DNA from: Acidobacteriota bacterium
GTDB lineage: Bacteria; Acidobacteriota; Thermoanaerobaculia; Gp7-AA8
Direction: 5' to 3'
Assembly (NCBI GenBank): GCA_016184115.1
Contig: JACPDH010000124.1
Span: 1 to 64,000 of the forward strand
Length of the DNA: 64,000 nt
The first letter of the stretch is position 1. Each line of letters opens with the position of its first letter. Below are positions 16,683-25,780 of the stretch, in pieces. Under the pieces are notes generated by a model. The model made no database searches. It worked only from the letters and a program-made list of their open reading frames with translations, and had not been told where the DNA came from. The position numbers and the translations under genes are program-made.

Positions 16683-16860
16683 TCGTGGGCCACAGCCTTT
16701 CGAGAATCGCGAGATCGACACCGATCTCAGCGAGCTCCTCACGACTCGACTGCGAGCGAAGCAGTCGTTCCGCCATCGAGCCGTCGTAGCACGGGACCGG
16801 GTCGTCGGCATTCGCGATGTCGATCAGCGCTTCCAGAGTCCTGCGTCGGTCGTCGTCCAT
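16675..16860 (-). CDS. Small conserved-looking protein upstream of queD
   Basis: 61 residues, acidic at the N-terminus (MDDDRRRTLEALIDIANADD) and ending GVDLAILERLWPTNE. Its stop overlaps the queD start by 8 nt, an arrangement typical of coupled genes, and its composition is protein-like, unlike the frames around it. No SD is evident. No family recognised and no cysteine or metal motif beyond a single Cys (VPCYDGS). Could be a real small partner of QueD or a fortuitous frame. Confidence 0.5.
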   Translation of the reverse strand: MDDDRRRTLEALIDIANADDPVPCYDGSMAERLLRSQSSREELAEIGVDLAILERLWPTNE

Positions 16861-16920
16861 CGGACAGCATTCTCTCACCCCGGATTCGTCACGGGAAAGC
16901 GCGGAATCGGCGTTCGTGTG

Positions 16921-16926
16921 TAAAAT
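16921..16926 (+). promoter_or_regulatory. -10 element 9 nt before the zinc-ribbon gene
   Basis: TAAAAT, preceded by GTGTG, ends 9 nt before the ATG at 16936. Transcription would start within about 3 nt of the ATG, the arrangement of a leaderless mRNA; no SD precedes the ATG. Confidence 0.4.
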
Positions 16927-16935
16927 GCCGCCCCG

Positions 16936-17592
16936 ATGCCACTGCCGAAGAGCCTGACCTGCAGTGCCTGCAAGCACACGTACCCCGAGGGCTGGATCCG
17001 CTGCCCGTACTGCGGCTTCGACCCGGCGAGGGAGCTGCGCGAAAAGCAAATCGACCGAGCTCTGACGCGAAAGTTTCCGCGATATGCGGAAGCGATGCAG
17101 CGCGATCGTCAGAAGTCGAGGCGACCAGGCCGCGACGAGCGATCCGGTCAGCAGCAACAGCAACAGACGCAGGGCGCGCAACCACAGGGCGATGCAAAGA
17201 AGCGGGGACGCAGGCGTCGCGGACGCCGTCGCGGACAGGGCGGCGCCGGTGGCGAGGGCCAACCACAGCGAAGCGATGCGACCCAGCGGGAGAATGGAGC
17301 GAGGGAAAACGGGCGGCAACGCCCTAACGGACCTCGCAATGGCGCGCCGCGAGAACAGCAACCTCGTCGCGAACGACCAGCTCAGGAACCTCGGCCACCG
17401 CGCCCGCAGCAGCCGCAGCAACAAATCCGCTCCGAACGGCCACCAGAGCAACAGTCACCGGGAGAGCAGGTACCTCGTGGAAGCGAAGGAGGAGGCGAAT
17501 CCGCTCGTCGCAAGCGCCGAAGATTCCGGCGCCGTCGCTCGCGCCCCGAAGGGGGAGGAGCTCCGCCTCAAGGTGGCGCGCCTCAGGAGTGA
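16936..17592 (+). CDS. Zinc-ribbon protein with a long Arg/Gln/Pro/Gly-rich disordered tail
   Basis: 218 residues. The first 25 residues form a zinc ribbon (CSACKHTYPEGWIRCPYCGF, two CxxC knuckles), followed by a short helical stretch (ELREKQIDRALTRKFPRYAE) and about 160 residues of strongly basic low-complexity sequence (QQQQQQTQGAQ, KKRGRRRRGRRRG, RRKRRRFRRRRSR). This resembles RNA-binding disordered tails of bacterial RNases and helicases, so nucleic-acid binding is plausible but unproven. Its last 10 nt overlap the end of the convergent rhomboid-like gene. Confidence 0.75.
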   Translation: MPLPKSLTCSACKHTYPEGWIRCPYCGFDPARELREKQIDRALTRKFPRYAEAMQRDRQKSRRPGRDERSGQQQQQQTQGAQPQGDAKKRGRRRRGRRRGQGGAGGEGQPQRSDATQRENGARENGRQRPNGPRNGAPREQQPRRERPAQEPRPPRPQQPQQQIRSERPPEQQSPGEQVPRGSEGGGESARRKRRRFRRRRSRPEGGGAPPQGGAPQE

Positions 17593-18506
17593 CGAAGCGT
17601 TTTGCGGTTGTCCTCGCCCTCCACGGCGGGGTCTTCCGCTGCGGGTTCGTTGAGCTTCAGAAATCGCACCGAGCACTCCGCGAAACCTTCGCAGCGCACG
17701 CAGTAGCGGTCTTCCGCTTCGGGCTTATAGTCGACCGGCGGACAGATGTTGACTCCAGGCGTGATGTCCTTACCAATCGACTCCGCCAATTTCTGCCGCT
17801 CCTCCGGCGTCCCTTCGGCGAGCGTCCGCTTCATCTCCGCGAATCGCGCCAGGTTCCTGTCCGCAAGCCCTTCGTGCGCTGAATCGACCGGAGCCGGCCG
17901 GAACGCCGCCGGAACCTTTCTCGGAAGGATTCGCGCAGGCCCGTGACGGAACCAGTACCAGGCGAAGCTCGCCAGGACGCCGCCGAGTGCGGCGATGCTC
18001 GGCGGGCGGAGCGTCACGATTCCAATCGCAAGGAGCCCCGCGGCGAACCAGGCGATCCACTTCACCTTCACCGGGAGCACGAAGAAGATCAGGAACGTCT
18101 GCTCCGGGAACGAATGCGCATAGGCAAACAAAAGCGAGTAGGTCAGGAAGTAAGAGCCGAGAAGCGGGAAACCGAACGCCATTCCGACCGCAGCGGAGCC
18201 GAAGAGCGACAGGAGATAGAACGCGAGGAACTCCCACGTTCCCCAAAGTTCCTCGAGAACTGCGCCCATGATGTAAAGGATCAGCAGGCTGAAGAAAAGC
18301 GAGATCGCGCTCGACTGGGTGAACTGGTAGGTGAAGAGCCGCCACAACTGCCCATCGAGCACCGACGTGCGGTCGAGGCTGAAAAGCGCGACGTACTTTT
18401 CGACATCCTGCGTCTGGAACACGTAGAACGCGATGTTCAGGAACAGCAGAATGTAGATCGAGTGAAGATTTTCCCGGCGGAAGGCACGCATATCTGAACC
18501 GCTCAC
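17583..18506 (-). CDS. Rhomboid-like membrane protein lacking the protease motif
   Basis: 307 residues with about six membrane helices in the first 190 (for example LHSIYILLFLNIAFYVF and SIAALGGVLASFAWYWF). Layout and the segment LWRLFTYQFTQSS match the rhomboid fold, but the GxSG nucleophile motif is missing: the corresponding stretch is LLGSYFLTYSLLFAYAHSFP. The cytosolic C-terminus has a cluster of cysteines (NICPPVD, RYCVRCEGFAECSV) that may bind metal. It is read 7 nt behind the DUF192 gene. A rhomboid pseudoprotease acting as chaperone or adaptor is the likeliest reading. Confidence 0.8.
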   Translation of the reverse strand: MSGSDMRAFRRENLHSIYILLFLNIAFYVFQTQDVEKYVALFSLDRTSVLDGQLWRLFTYQFTQSSAISLFFSLLILYIMGAVLEELWGTWEFLAFYLLSLFGSAAVGMAFGFPLLGSYFLTYSLLFAYAHSFPEQTFLIFFVLPVKVKWIAWFAAGLLAIGIVTLRPPSIAALGGVLASFAWYWFRHGPARILPRKVPAAFRPAPVDSAHEGLADRNLARFAEMKRTLAEGTPEERQKLAESIGKDITPGVNICPPVDYKPEAEDRYCVRCEGFAECSVRFLKLNEPAAEDPAVEGEDNRKTLRHS

Positions 18507-18513
18507 AACGGAC

Positions 18514-18990
18514 TCAGTGCGCGACGAAATTCTCGATCCCCTCGATCACCACGCGGTCGCCATTCCGGATTCCTCGAGCGACAGCCTCTCCGGCGGCAAG
18601 CTCGAGGACGTATCTGGCAACGCCCGACGGAGGGTACGACGGGCAGGGATCGGCCGTACATGGAGGAACGTCCCGCTCGACGTGAACGATTCGCTTCGCC
18701 TCATCGATCCAGATGATGTCGAGTGGAATCAGCGTGTTCTTCATCCAGAACGAGTGCGCCGCCGTCTCCGGGAAAATGAAAAGCATCCCGTGGTTCGCTC
18801 CAAGACTCGAGCGGAACATCAACCCCTGTGCTCTCGTTTCCGGCTCCGCAACAACTTCGATCGAAACCTTCGAGCCATTTGCCAGCGTGACGACGGGACC
18901 CGTCGATGCAGGCGCCGCTGCCGGCGACTCGCACGCGGTGGCTACGCTCATCGCCACGATCATCAAAGCACACCCCAATAGCCGCCTCAC
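18514..18990 (-). CDS. DUF192 lipoprotein
   Basis: 158 residues. The N-terminus MRRLLGCALMIVAMSVATAC is a lipoprotein signal with Cys at 20. The rest is one DUF192 domain with its hallmarks: ETRAQGLMFRSSLGANHGML, HSFWMKNTLIPLDIIWID and PSGVARYVLELAAG. The family is small, secreted, of unsettled function, and is often found attached to the cell envelope. Its start overlaps the stop of the NtrC-like regulator by 4 nt. Confidence 0.88.
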   Translation of the reverse strand: MRRLLGCALMIVAMSVATACESPAAAPASTGPVVTLANGSKVSIEVVAEPETRAQGLMFRSSLGANHGMLFIFPETAAHSFWMKNTLIPLDIIWIDEAKRIVHVERDVPPCTADPCPSYPPSGVARYVLELAAGEAVARGIRNGDRVVIEGIENFVAH

Positions 18991-20375
18991 CCTTCCTCGT
19001 CCTTTCCGACTCCAACGATGCCGTGCTTCTTCGCATAGTAGCGGAAAGACCGGAACGACATCTGAAGCACGTCCGCGGCTGCTTTCTGGACTCCGTTGCT
19101 CCGCTCGAGCGCCTGCACCATCAGGCTCCTGACCACCGAGTCGACATGCTTCTCGAGGTTGATTCCAGCGGGCGGCAATTCGAACGGGCTTGCGGTCGCG
19201 CTCTCACCGAACACGACGCTCTCGGGAAGCGATCGAGTCGTCAGGACGTCTGCGGTTTCGAGCGCGATCGCACGCTCGACCACATTCTCGAGCTCGCGGA
19301 CGTTTCCCGGCCAGCCATGCTTTTCGAGCACGCGCATCGCCTCGACGGAAATCCGCTTCGGTTGAATGTTGAGCTGCGCGGAGTACTTTGCAATGAAGTG
19401 GTCGGCGAGCAGCGGGATGTCTTCCTTTCGTTGTCTCAGCGGCGGGAGCGAAATCGGAATGACGTTGATTCGGTAAAAGAGATCCTCGCGGAAGGTCCCC
19501 TTCTGGATGGACTCCCCCAGATCCCGATTGGTTGCCGCGATGACGCGGACGTCGACAGGAATCTCTTCGTTTCCGCCGACCCGGCGGATCGAGCGATCCT
19601 GTAACACGCGCAGCAGCTTGACCTGCATCGCGGGAGACATTTCGGTGATCTCGTCAAGAAAGATCGTCCCCTTCTCGGCTTCCTGGAAAAGACCGCGCTT
19701 CTCACGAATCGCGCCCGTGAACGCTCCCTTTTCGTGCCCGAAGAGCTCCGATTCGAGGAGCGACTCCGGAAGGGCGCCGCAGTTGATCGAGACGAATTTG
19801 CCAGGCCGTCGCGAGTGGTAGTGGATAGCCCTCGCAATGAGCTCTTTCCCGGTTCCTGACTCGCCGGTGATGAGAACGGTCGAGTGCGTTGGCGCGATAC
19901 GCGACACCACACTGAAGATCTGCTGCATCCTGGAGCTCTTGCCGATGATGTTCGCAAACGTGAAGCGCTCTTCGAGCGCCGTGCGCAGATGCACGTTCTC
20001 TGCTTCGAGGTCGCGGCGCTCGACCGCCTTGCGGACGATGATCTTCAGCTCTTCGATGTCGAACGGCTTTGCAATGTAGTCATACGCGCCGGCCTTCAAC
20101 GCGCTCACCGCCGACTGCGTCGACGTGTAGGCGGTGATCATGATCACCGGCACCGCCTCACTCTGCGCTTTCATCTCGCGGAGAAAGTCGAGCCCCGAGC
20201 CGTCGGGCATCATCAGGTCGCACAAGACGAGATCGGGCTCGCTCTCGTGAAGTTTCTCTCTCGCTTCGTGAAGTGATGCCGCGGCACGCACGTCCCATCC
20301 TTCACTTTCGAATACGATCGAAAGGAAGTCGCGCAGCGAGGCCTCGTCGTCAACGATGAGCAGACTCAGTGGCAT
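18987..20375 (-). CDS. Sigma-54-dependent response regulator, NtrC/PilR-like
   Basis: 462 residues. Receiver domain 1-120 (IVDDEASLRDFL, phospho-Asp in LVLCDLMMPDGSG, Lys in YDYIAKPFD), AAA+ domain about 140-370 with Walker A GESGTGKELIARA, the sigma-54 contact loop ELFGHEKGAFTGA and GWPGNVRELENV, and a C-terminal Fis-type helix-turn-helix (KAAADVLQMSFRSFRYYAKK) close to that of PilR. No sensor kinase gene adjoins. A perfect TATAAT ends 8 nt before its ATG, pointing to a leaderless mRNA. It may govern type IV pilus-type genes; a pseudopilin lies at 27502. Confidence 0.93.
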   Translation of the reverse strand: MPLSLLIVDDEASLRDFLSIVFESEGWDVRAAASLHEAREKLHESEPDLVLCDLMMPDGSGLDFLREMKAQSEAVPVIMITAYTSTQSAVSALKAGAYDYIAKPFDIEELKIIVRKAVERRDLEAENVHLRTALEERFTFANIIGKSSRMQQIFSVVSRIAPTHSTVLITGESGTGKELIARAIHYHSRRPGKFVSINCGALPESLLESELFGHEKGAFTGAIREKRGLFQEAEKGTIFLDEITEMSPAMQVKLLRVLQDRSIRRVGGNEEIPVDVRVIAATNRDLGESIQKGTFREDLFYRINVIPISLPPLRQRKEDIPLLADHFIAKYSAQLNIQPKRISVEAMRVLEKHGWPGNVRELENVVERAIALETADVLTTRSLPESVVFGESATASPFELPPAGINLEKHVDSVVRSLMVQALERSNGVQKAAADVLQMSFRSFRYYAKKHGIVGVGKDEEG

Positions 20376-20383
20376 GCAACGTG

Positions 20384-20389
20384 ATTATA
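20384..20389 (-). promoter_or_regulatory. -10 element 8 nt before the NtrC-like gene
   Basis: Perfect TATAAT on the minus strand followed by 8 nt and the ATG at 20375. No SD in between; predicted start coincides with or touches the ATG. No canonical -35. Confidence 0.45.
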
Positions 20390-20436
20390 TCCATCACCCG
20401 CGCGCTCGATCGTCAGCGAGCGACACTGGTTCGGTT

Positions 20437-22530
20437 TCAGTCGGAACTTCGCGTGTTCCCGGCACGCCTCCGACAACCGCGTCGAAGCCGTGCGGATGAT
20501 CGCAGCCACGCGCGGGTGACGATGAAGCCGGAAAGTCTCGCGTCGTAAGCTGTAGACGACCCCGCCTCCGCGTTGATGATCCGTACGAGAGTGGCGAGCG
20601 CTGCCGTGTCCACCGACCCACGCAGTGTGTCGGCGATCAGCAGCTCTAAGCCGGCACGATAACGCCTCGACAGAACGGCGACGAGCTCGTGCGTGAGTGC
20701 TCCCGCAGCTGCCGCCGTCTCGAGCAGCCTGTAATGCGGCGACGCTCCATCGATGCGAGGAGGCTGCAGCTCGCGAGCCCTGACGGTTTCCACCCAAGCG
20801 GCGACACCGCACTCGATGTCGTCGCGACCTGCGGCGGAGGGTTGGACGCTCCCCGAGAGAAGCTCGCGCGCAAGCGCCCTTCCCTCTCGTCGCGATCCCG
20901 CCTCACCTTCGGCGCCGAGGCGCCGCAGAGCGGCCGACCATCGGCTCGCGCGGCGCTCCAACAACTCGACGATACAGTTAGGCTCTTCACAATTCACAAC
21001 TGTAGGGCCATCGAGCCGAAGCGGAGCGCGGCCAAAACTTGCATCTTCTCGACAGGGACTGAACCGCCGCCCTGCGTCGGACTTTCGCCCGAGCGCGATT
21101 GCGACGGGACTCCCTTCTGCGAGCGTGACAACCTCGTCGATGTGCGTTGCCCGCTGACCAATCCGGCTGACGCGGCCCAGCCTTTGTTCGAGCTTTGCCG
21201 GACTCCAGGGCAGGTCGGCGTGCACGACCCAGTCCGCGGCCTGGAGATTGAGCCCTTCGCATCCTACGTCGGTAGCGACGACGACATCGACCGCCCCATG
21301 CGTCAACAGCCCGAATGCACGATCCATCGAGATCGCACAACCCGCCGCGTCACGGCAACCGGTGCCCGTGACGATGGCGCAACGGCTCCGCAGGCGAAGC
21401 TCGCTCCACAACGCCCTCGCGCTGTCGCGACTCTGGGTGAAGACGAGGCCACGCCGTCCACGAAAACGCTCGACGATCTGGGAGACGACCGCGAGTTTCG
21501 GGTCGACAGCGAGTCGTATGCGAACGACCCGCAACGCTTCCTCGATTGTCGCGAGCTCATTTCGTATCTCGGCGATGTCGAGTCGCACGCCTTGCGCACC
21601 CCATAGCTCCGGAAAGAGAACGTCCTGGAAGACCGGAGCGTCGGGATCACCGAACGCGCCGCGGTAACTTGCCCGGTTCAAGGCCACACCGCGCGTCGCG
21701 CACTCGAGCGCGCGTGCGTGCAGTTTGCGCAGACGATCGAGCGTTCCTCGCAGTGCGGCCACGCTCGACTCGAGGCGTCGCCACAGGAAGGCGTGGAGCA
21801 TCCCCGCTGCGATCGGATCGACGAGAGGAAACCGCATCCGTCCGAGCGCTTCCCCGAGCTCCCGCCCGTGCTCACCCGAAGCGCGGTATACGATCGTCTC
21901 TCGTTGCGCCGTTGCGAAGCGGAGCGATTCGGGCAGCACGCCGCGATCGCGCGCGATCGCGAGCTCATCGAGCACAGTGCGAATCCGCGCGTCGTTCCGG
22001 TCACGGAAGGCCTCGTCTAGAGACGCGACTCCTCGGTCCGCGAGCCCGTCGTCAGCGACGATGAGGCCTAACAACGCGCGCAGGTCGTCGGGCGAGTTGC
22101 ATATCGGCGTCGCGGTGACGAGTAGAACCGCGGAAGCACGGCTCCGCGTCGCCAGGCTTCTGTAGCGGCGGGTCCGCGGGTTCCGGAACCGGTGCGCTTC
22201 GTCCACGATCACGAGGCGTCCTTCACGGACCAAAGCCGTCGCATGATCAGCGTCGTGCGATACGACCGACGCCGCGAGCCCGAACGCCGCCGCTAACTCA
22301 TTCCATTGATCGAGGAGCGAGGCTGGTACAACGATCTCGCACGAGCCACCTCGATCTTCCCACGTTCGTGCGACGGCCGCGGCGATCCAAGACTTGCCGA
22401 GCCCTGCCCCATCGGCAAGCAGTACTCCTCCCCTTCCCGCCAGCAGCTCGAGTATCTCCTCGACCGCATCGAGTTGGAATTGCGCGAGTGTCGGATGCTC
22501 CCATGGGCTCGCACTCGAAAAGAGCGTCAC
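20437..22530 (-). CDS. SNF2/RapA-type superfamily 2 helicase coupled to a DNA methyltransferase
   Basis: 697 residues from the GTG at 22530, which overlaps the methyltransferase stop (GTGA) and has a GGGAG SD; a longer upstream ATG frame would overlap the methyltransferase by 130 nt. Motifs: Q-like region HPTLAQFQLDAV (12-23), Walker A ADGAGLGKSW (39-48), DEAH in LVIVDEAHRFRNP, motif III LLVTATPICNSP, and in the second lobe VVVATDVGCEGLNLQAADW and LEQRLGRVSRIGQ. The last 200 residues are not recognisable. By architecture it resembles helicases of defence systems such as DrmD of DISARM. Role in DNA defence is inferred from its partner. Confidence 0.85.
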   Translation of the reverse strand: MTLFSSASPWEHPTLAQFQLDAVEEILELLAGRGGVLLADGAGLGKSWIAAAVARTWEDRGGSCEIVVPASLLDQWNELAAAFGLAASVVSHDADHATALVREGRLVIVDEAHRFRNPRTRRYRSLATRSRASAVLLVTATPICNSPDDLRALLGLIVADDGLADRGVASLDEAFRDRNDARIRTVLDELAIARDRGVLPESLRFATAQRETIVYRASGEHGRELGEALGRMRFPLVDPIAAGMLHAFLWRRLESSVAALRGTLDRLRKLHARALECATRGVALNRASYRGAFGDPDAPVFQDVLFPELWGAQGVRLDIAEIRNELATIEEALRVVRIRLAVDPKLAVVSQIVERFRGRRGLVFTQSRDSARALWSELRLRSRCAIVTGTGCRDAAGCAISMDRAFGLLTHGAVDVVVATDVGCEGLNLQAADWVVHADLPWSPAKLEQRLGRVSRIGQRATHIDEVVTLAEGSPVAIALGRKSDAGRRFSPCREDASFGRAPLRLDGPTVVNCEEPNCIVELLERRASRWSAALRRLGAEGEAGSRREGRALARELLSGSVQPSAAGRDDIECGVAAWVETVRARELQPPRIDGASPHYRLLETAAAAGALTHELVAVLSRRYRAGLELLIADTLRGSVDTAALATLVRIINAEAGSSTAYDARLSGFIVTRAWLRSSARLRRGCRRRAGNTRSSD

Positions 22531-25500
22531 TCCCTTCGCTCCCCTCGCCGCGACCGCGCAAAACGTTCGAGCAAGGCGAGCTCCTGCTCCGTAATTCCAT
22601 AGATCGCCGCGACTGCTGCGTCGACTTCCCGGTCGAGATGCTCCCCGGCGTGGCATCGCGCGGCAAGCCGCGAGAGCATCCGTTCCTCCCGCGACCGCGG
22701 CGCGACGACGGGAACCGGCGTTGCCGCCACGGTCTGCGAGCGGAATCGAAAATGATCGTCCTTGGCGCGCTCGGCCACATCGAGACAGAGCGCATCGACG
22801 ATGGTCGAATTGAGCAAAGCGGAGAGGGCGAACGCCTCTTCACCACGCGAGCACGAGATCGAGTAGACGGTCTGGTTCGGAACGACCGCGAAGGCTCGCT
22901 CTCCAATCCGCGTCGAGGCCGCCAGCACGACCGCTTCGAGCCCGCGCGAGAGATCTTTCCACGCAACACGCAGTCCCATATGTTCCTCACGAACGTAGTC
23001 GAGACGCAGCCGCGATGGCTCGATCCCGAGCCGCTCCGCCACCCGCTCGACCCACTCCCCATCGACATCGCGGCGCTCCGCCTGAGGCCAGAGCATCCAC
23101 GCGGAATCGGCAGCCGACCATCGCCTGATGTCTCGCCCGCGCACGCATCGGACGACCGCGCGATCAGGCAGCAGGAGCCCCAGCGCACGCGCCAAGACAC
23201 CGTCGTCGAGCATGTCGACTCTGTCGAGAAAGAACGTTGCGTTCGCCCCTGTCTTCACTCCCATCAGCGGAACCCGGCCGAGCGCGATGGCGAGTGGAGG
23301 GAAGCTCGCACGCAGCTTCGCCATCAGGGCCCGGCATGCCGGGTCCGCTAGGGACCAGGCGGCGCCTCCGCTTCCTGTTGATAGCTCGGTCTGGGTCACT
23401 TCCCATGTCGCGGCCGCTTCCGACACTGTCACGAATTGCGCACGCTCCCCCTCCTTGCGAACGACGAGCCCCAGAGGAAAGACGTCGGCGCCAAAGAGCC
23501 GCTTCCCTTCGCGCGACCAGTCGCGCAGAGCTACGAGCTCGTGACGCTGCGCGAGCTCCCGGCGCATCGTCGACGCGTAGTCCGCCGTGAGGACTTTCGA
23601 CGGCAGAAGTTGCGCGAGAACGCCGCGCGGCGCCAGAAGCGCAAGCGACCGCTCGACGAATGCGAGCGCAAGCTCCGCCTGAGCCAACCCGGGCGCTCCG
23701 CGTTTCCGGAAGAACGAGTAGCGCTCCGCGCACGCGCGACGCAGATCGGGCTCGATCCGGCTGGCACGCACCCACGGCGGGTTTCCGATCGCCACACTGA
23801 AACCACCCGCCGAAATCACACCGGAGAAGTGGACGTCGAAGGCGAAGAACTCGAGGTCTCCTCGCTCCACACGCGCCAACGCACGCGATGTGGCCGCAAT
23901 CCGCTCCATGAGCTCATCGCGCGATTCCGCACCCGGCGCCACGCGCTCGTTGCCGAAGAGGTCAACGATCGGCGTCTCGATCCGTGCGATCTCCGCACGG
24001 TCAGCTTCGAGCGATTTCTCGAGCATCGCGCGGCTTAACGCGCGATCCGACGCACGCAGCTTCGCGGCGACCGACGCGCGCTTGCCGAAGGGGGCTCGCC
24101 TGTAGCGCTGGACGAGATCGTCCCGCTCTCGAAGCGCCCGCGACCACGCCCCGTATACCTCCGACCTCCCTCCGCCGAGAAAATCGAGCGGCCCCGCGAG
24201 CGAGTTTCCCTGCATCACGTTCCGGTCGAGATTGGGGAGCGGCGGAACGCTTTCCGCGTCGTGCTCCGACGCCGATACGATCGCGAGCCAGAGCCGCAGC
24301 TCGCACAGCCTCACCGCCTCCGACTTCAGGTCGACGCCGAAGATCGACCGTTCGACGATGCGCGCGCGAAGATCAGGTTCGACGGCTTCGCCCGCGGCCT
24401 CGGCACAGCGCCGCGTGAGGGACTCGATTATTCGTATCGCCGCGAGGAGAAACGCACCCGAGCCGCATGCAGGATCGATCACTGAAATCGACCGCAGCCT
24501 CTGTCGGACTGCCGGGAGCGCGCCTGTCTGCACTATTTCGTCCGCTCCGCTGATTGCCGCACGCAATGTCCGTCCGAGCTCGCTGTCGCCTTCAGCACAC
24601 CAGCTCACGATCGCATCGCCCGCAAGCTCGTCGACGAGAGCTCGGGGCGTATAGAACGTACCGCTTTCCGCGCGCTCGCCACTTTCCATCAGCGATTCGA
24701 AGACACGCCCGAGCATTTCGGGGTCGATGTGGACTCCCTCTTCGTCGTCCTCGTCAGCGCAGAAGGCGAATCGCTCGAATGTATCGTCGAGTACCGTGCG
24801 CCAGAGACTGTCAGGGAGCGCGAGCGACCGATTCCGCTCCTCGAATGCAGAGCGTGCGAAGAGCCCGCCATTAAGGTACGGAATGGCCCCCAGAGCCAGT
24901 GCGGACGATGATCGCTTTCCGCGCGGCGTGCTCAGGCATTCGAAGAAGAGTGGCTCGAGGACCTGCGAGTGAAACGACGCGCCTCGACCGCTCGCGCGCT
25001 CGAACGACGCCATGAGGAATCGATGCGTACCATCGAGCCAGCCTTTCTGCTGCAGAAAGTAGAGAAAGAGCATGCGCGAGAGAAGCAGGAGTGCGTGGTC
25101 GCGAGTCGCTCGCCGGCTCTCGCTCGGAAGCAGCCCACTCACCGCTTCGTCAATCGCGCGCAGCGCCTTCCTGAACCGTTCGAAGAACCGCCGCCCAGTC
25201 GCCTCGCGATCGAGCGCTCGCGTGAAGAGGCCCCGCGCATCGACGGAAGGCGCGACACCTCGAAGCTGGAGCGCCGCAATCCTGTCGACCGCATCGGCGG
25301 ACGGCGTGTCGAGCGCAACGTCGAGTCGCCTCGTTCCGCGACAGCCGAAGAGCGACATCGAATCGCGTGACGGCGAAAAGTAGAGCGCGGTCGGCTCGAG
25401 GATCCGGTTCCATCGTGACAGTCCTCGGATGAACGGTGCGATCGCACTCCGCGAGCTTTCGTCACGTGCCTCGAACGCGTAAAGGTCGACACCTGCGTGC

Positions 25501-25664
25501 CTCATCAGGTGCCAGGCGTCGGCGCCGTCGATGGCGCTCCCTTCGATCGCGCTCCATTCGCGCGTGTCGATCCGACGCGGCTCGGCCGGCCAACCGAGGC
25601 GAACGAGAAGAGTCGACGCATCGCTCGCGGAGCGGCAGGCGCGGAGATCGGCAGCGGTGATCAT
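22527..25664 (-). CDS. Large N6-adenine-specific DNA methyltransferase (Eco57I/PglX/DrmMI-like)
   Basis: 1045 residues from the ATG at 25664, which has a GAGGTG SD; an ATG 36 nt upstream is the alternative. The N-terminal 250 residues (RRFFERFRKALRAIDEAV, LLLLSRMLFLYFLQQKGWLD) match the helical N-part common to large Eco57I-type methylases. The catalytic part has SAM motif VIDPACGSGAFLLAA near 400 and NPPW (SVAIGNPPWV) near 640, followed by a target-recognition-like C-terminal region (to 1045). No PD-(D/E)xK nuclease motif is evident. The stop is coupled by GTGA to the helicase, so the two probably form one restriction-modification or DISARM/BREX-like unit. Confidence 0.88.
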   Translation of the reverse strand: MITAADLRACRSASDASTLLVRLGWPAEPRRIDTREWSAIEGSAIDGADAWHLMRHAGVDLYAFEARDESSRSAIAPFIRGLSRWNRILEPTALYFSPSRDSMSLFGCRGTRRLDVALDTPSADAVDRIAALQLRGVAPSVDARGLFTRALDREATGRRFFERFRKALRAIDEAVSGLLPSESRRATRDHALLLLSRMLFLYFLQQKGWLDGTHRFLMASFERASGRGASFHSQVLEPLFFECLSTPRGKRSSSALALGAIPYLNGGLFARSAFEERNRSLALPDSLWRTVLDDTFERFAFCADEDDEEGVHIDPEMLGRVFESLMESGERAESGTFYTPRALVDELAGDAIVSWCAEGDSELGRTLRAAISGADEIVQTGALPAVRQRLRSISVIDPACGSGAFLLAAIRIIESLTRRCAEAAGEAVEPDLRARIVERSIFGVDLKSEAVRLCELRLWLAIVSASEHDAESVPPLPNLDRNVMQGNSLAGPLDFLGGGRSEVYGAWSRALRERDDLVQRYRRAPFGKRASVAAKLRASDRALSRAMLEKSLEADRAEIARIETPIVDLFGNERVAPGAESRDELMERIAATSRALARVERGDLEFFAFDVHFSGVISAGGFSVAIGNPPWVRASRIEPDLRRACAERYSFFRKRGAPGLAQAELALAFVERSLALLAPRGVLAQLLPSKVLTADYASTMRRELAQRHELVALRDWSREGKRLFGADVFPLGLVVRKEGERAQFVTVSEAAATWEVTQTELSTGSGGAAWSLADPACRALMAKLRASFPPLAIALGRVPLMGVKTGANATFFLDRVDMLDDGVLARALGLLLPDRAVVRCVRGRDIRRWSAADSAWMLWPQAERRDVDGEWVERVAERLGIEPSRLRLDYVREEHMGLRVAWKDLSRGLEAVVLAASTRIGERAFAVVPNQTVYSISCSRGEEAFALSALLNSTIVDALCLDVAERAKDDHFRFRSQTVAATPVPVVAPRSREERMLSRLAARCHAGEHLDREVDAAVAAIYGITEQELALLERFARSRRGERRE

Positions 25665-25780
25665 GCGCGCACCTCGGCGCTCGAACGAACGACGCAGCAC
25701 GGCAATGCGTTTAGACTTGTGCGACGACCCGCGCAGACTCGGCCGAATCGAGCGAATGGGGTGGCGGGACGTCCGATCGC

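Noticed and set aside
20437-25664. Genomic island carrying the methyltransferase-helicase pair
   Set aside because: No integrase, tRNA junction, direct repeats or visible composition break at the borders; transfer cannot be argued from sequence alone.
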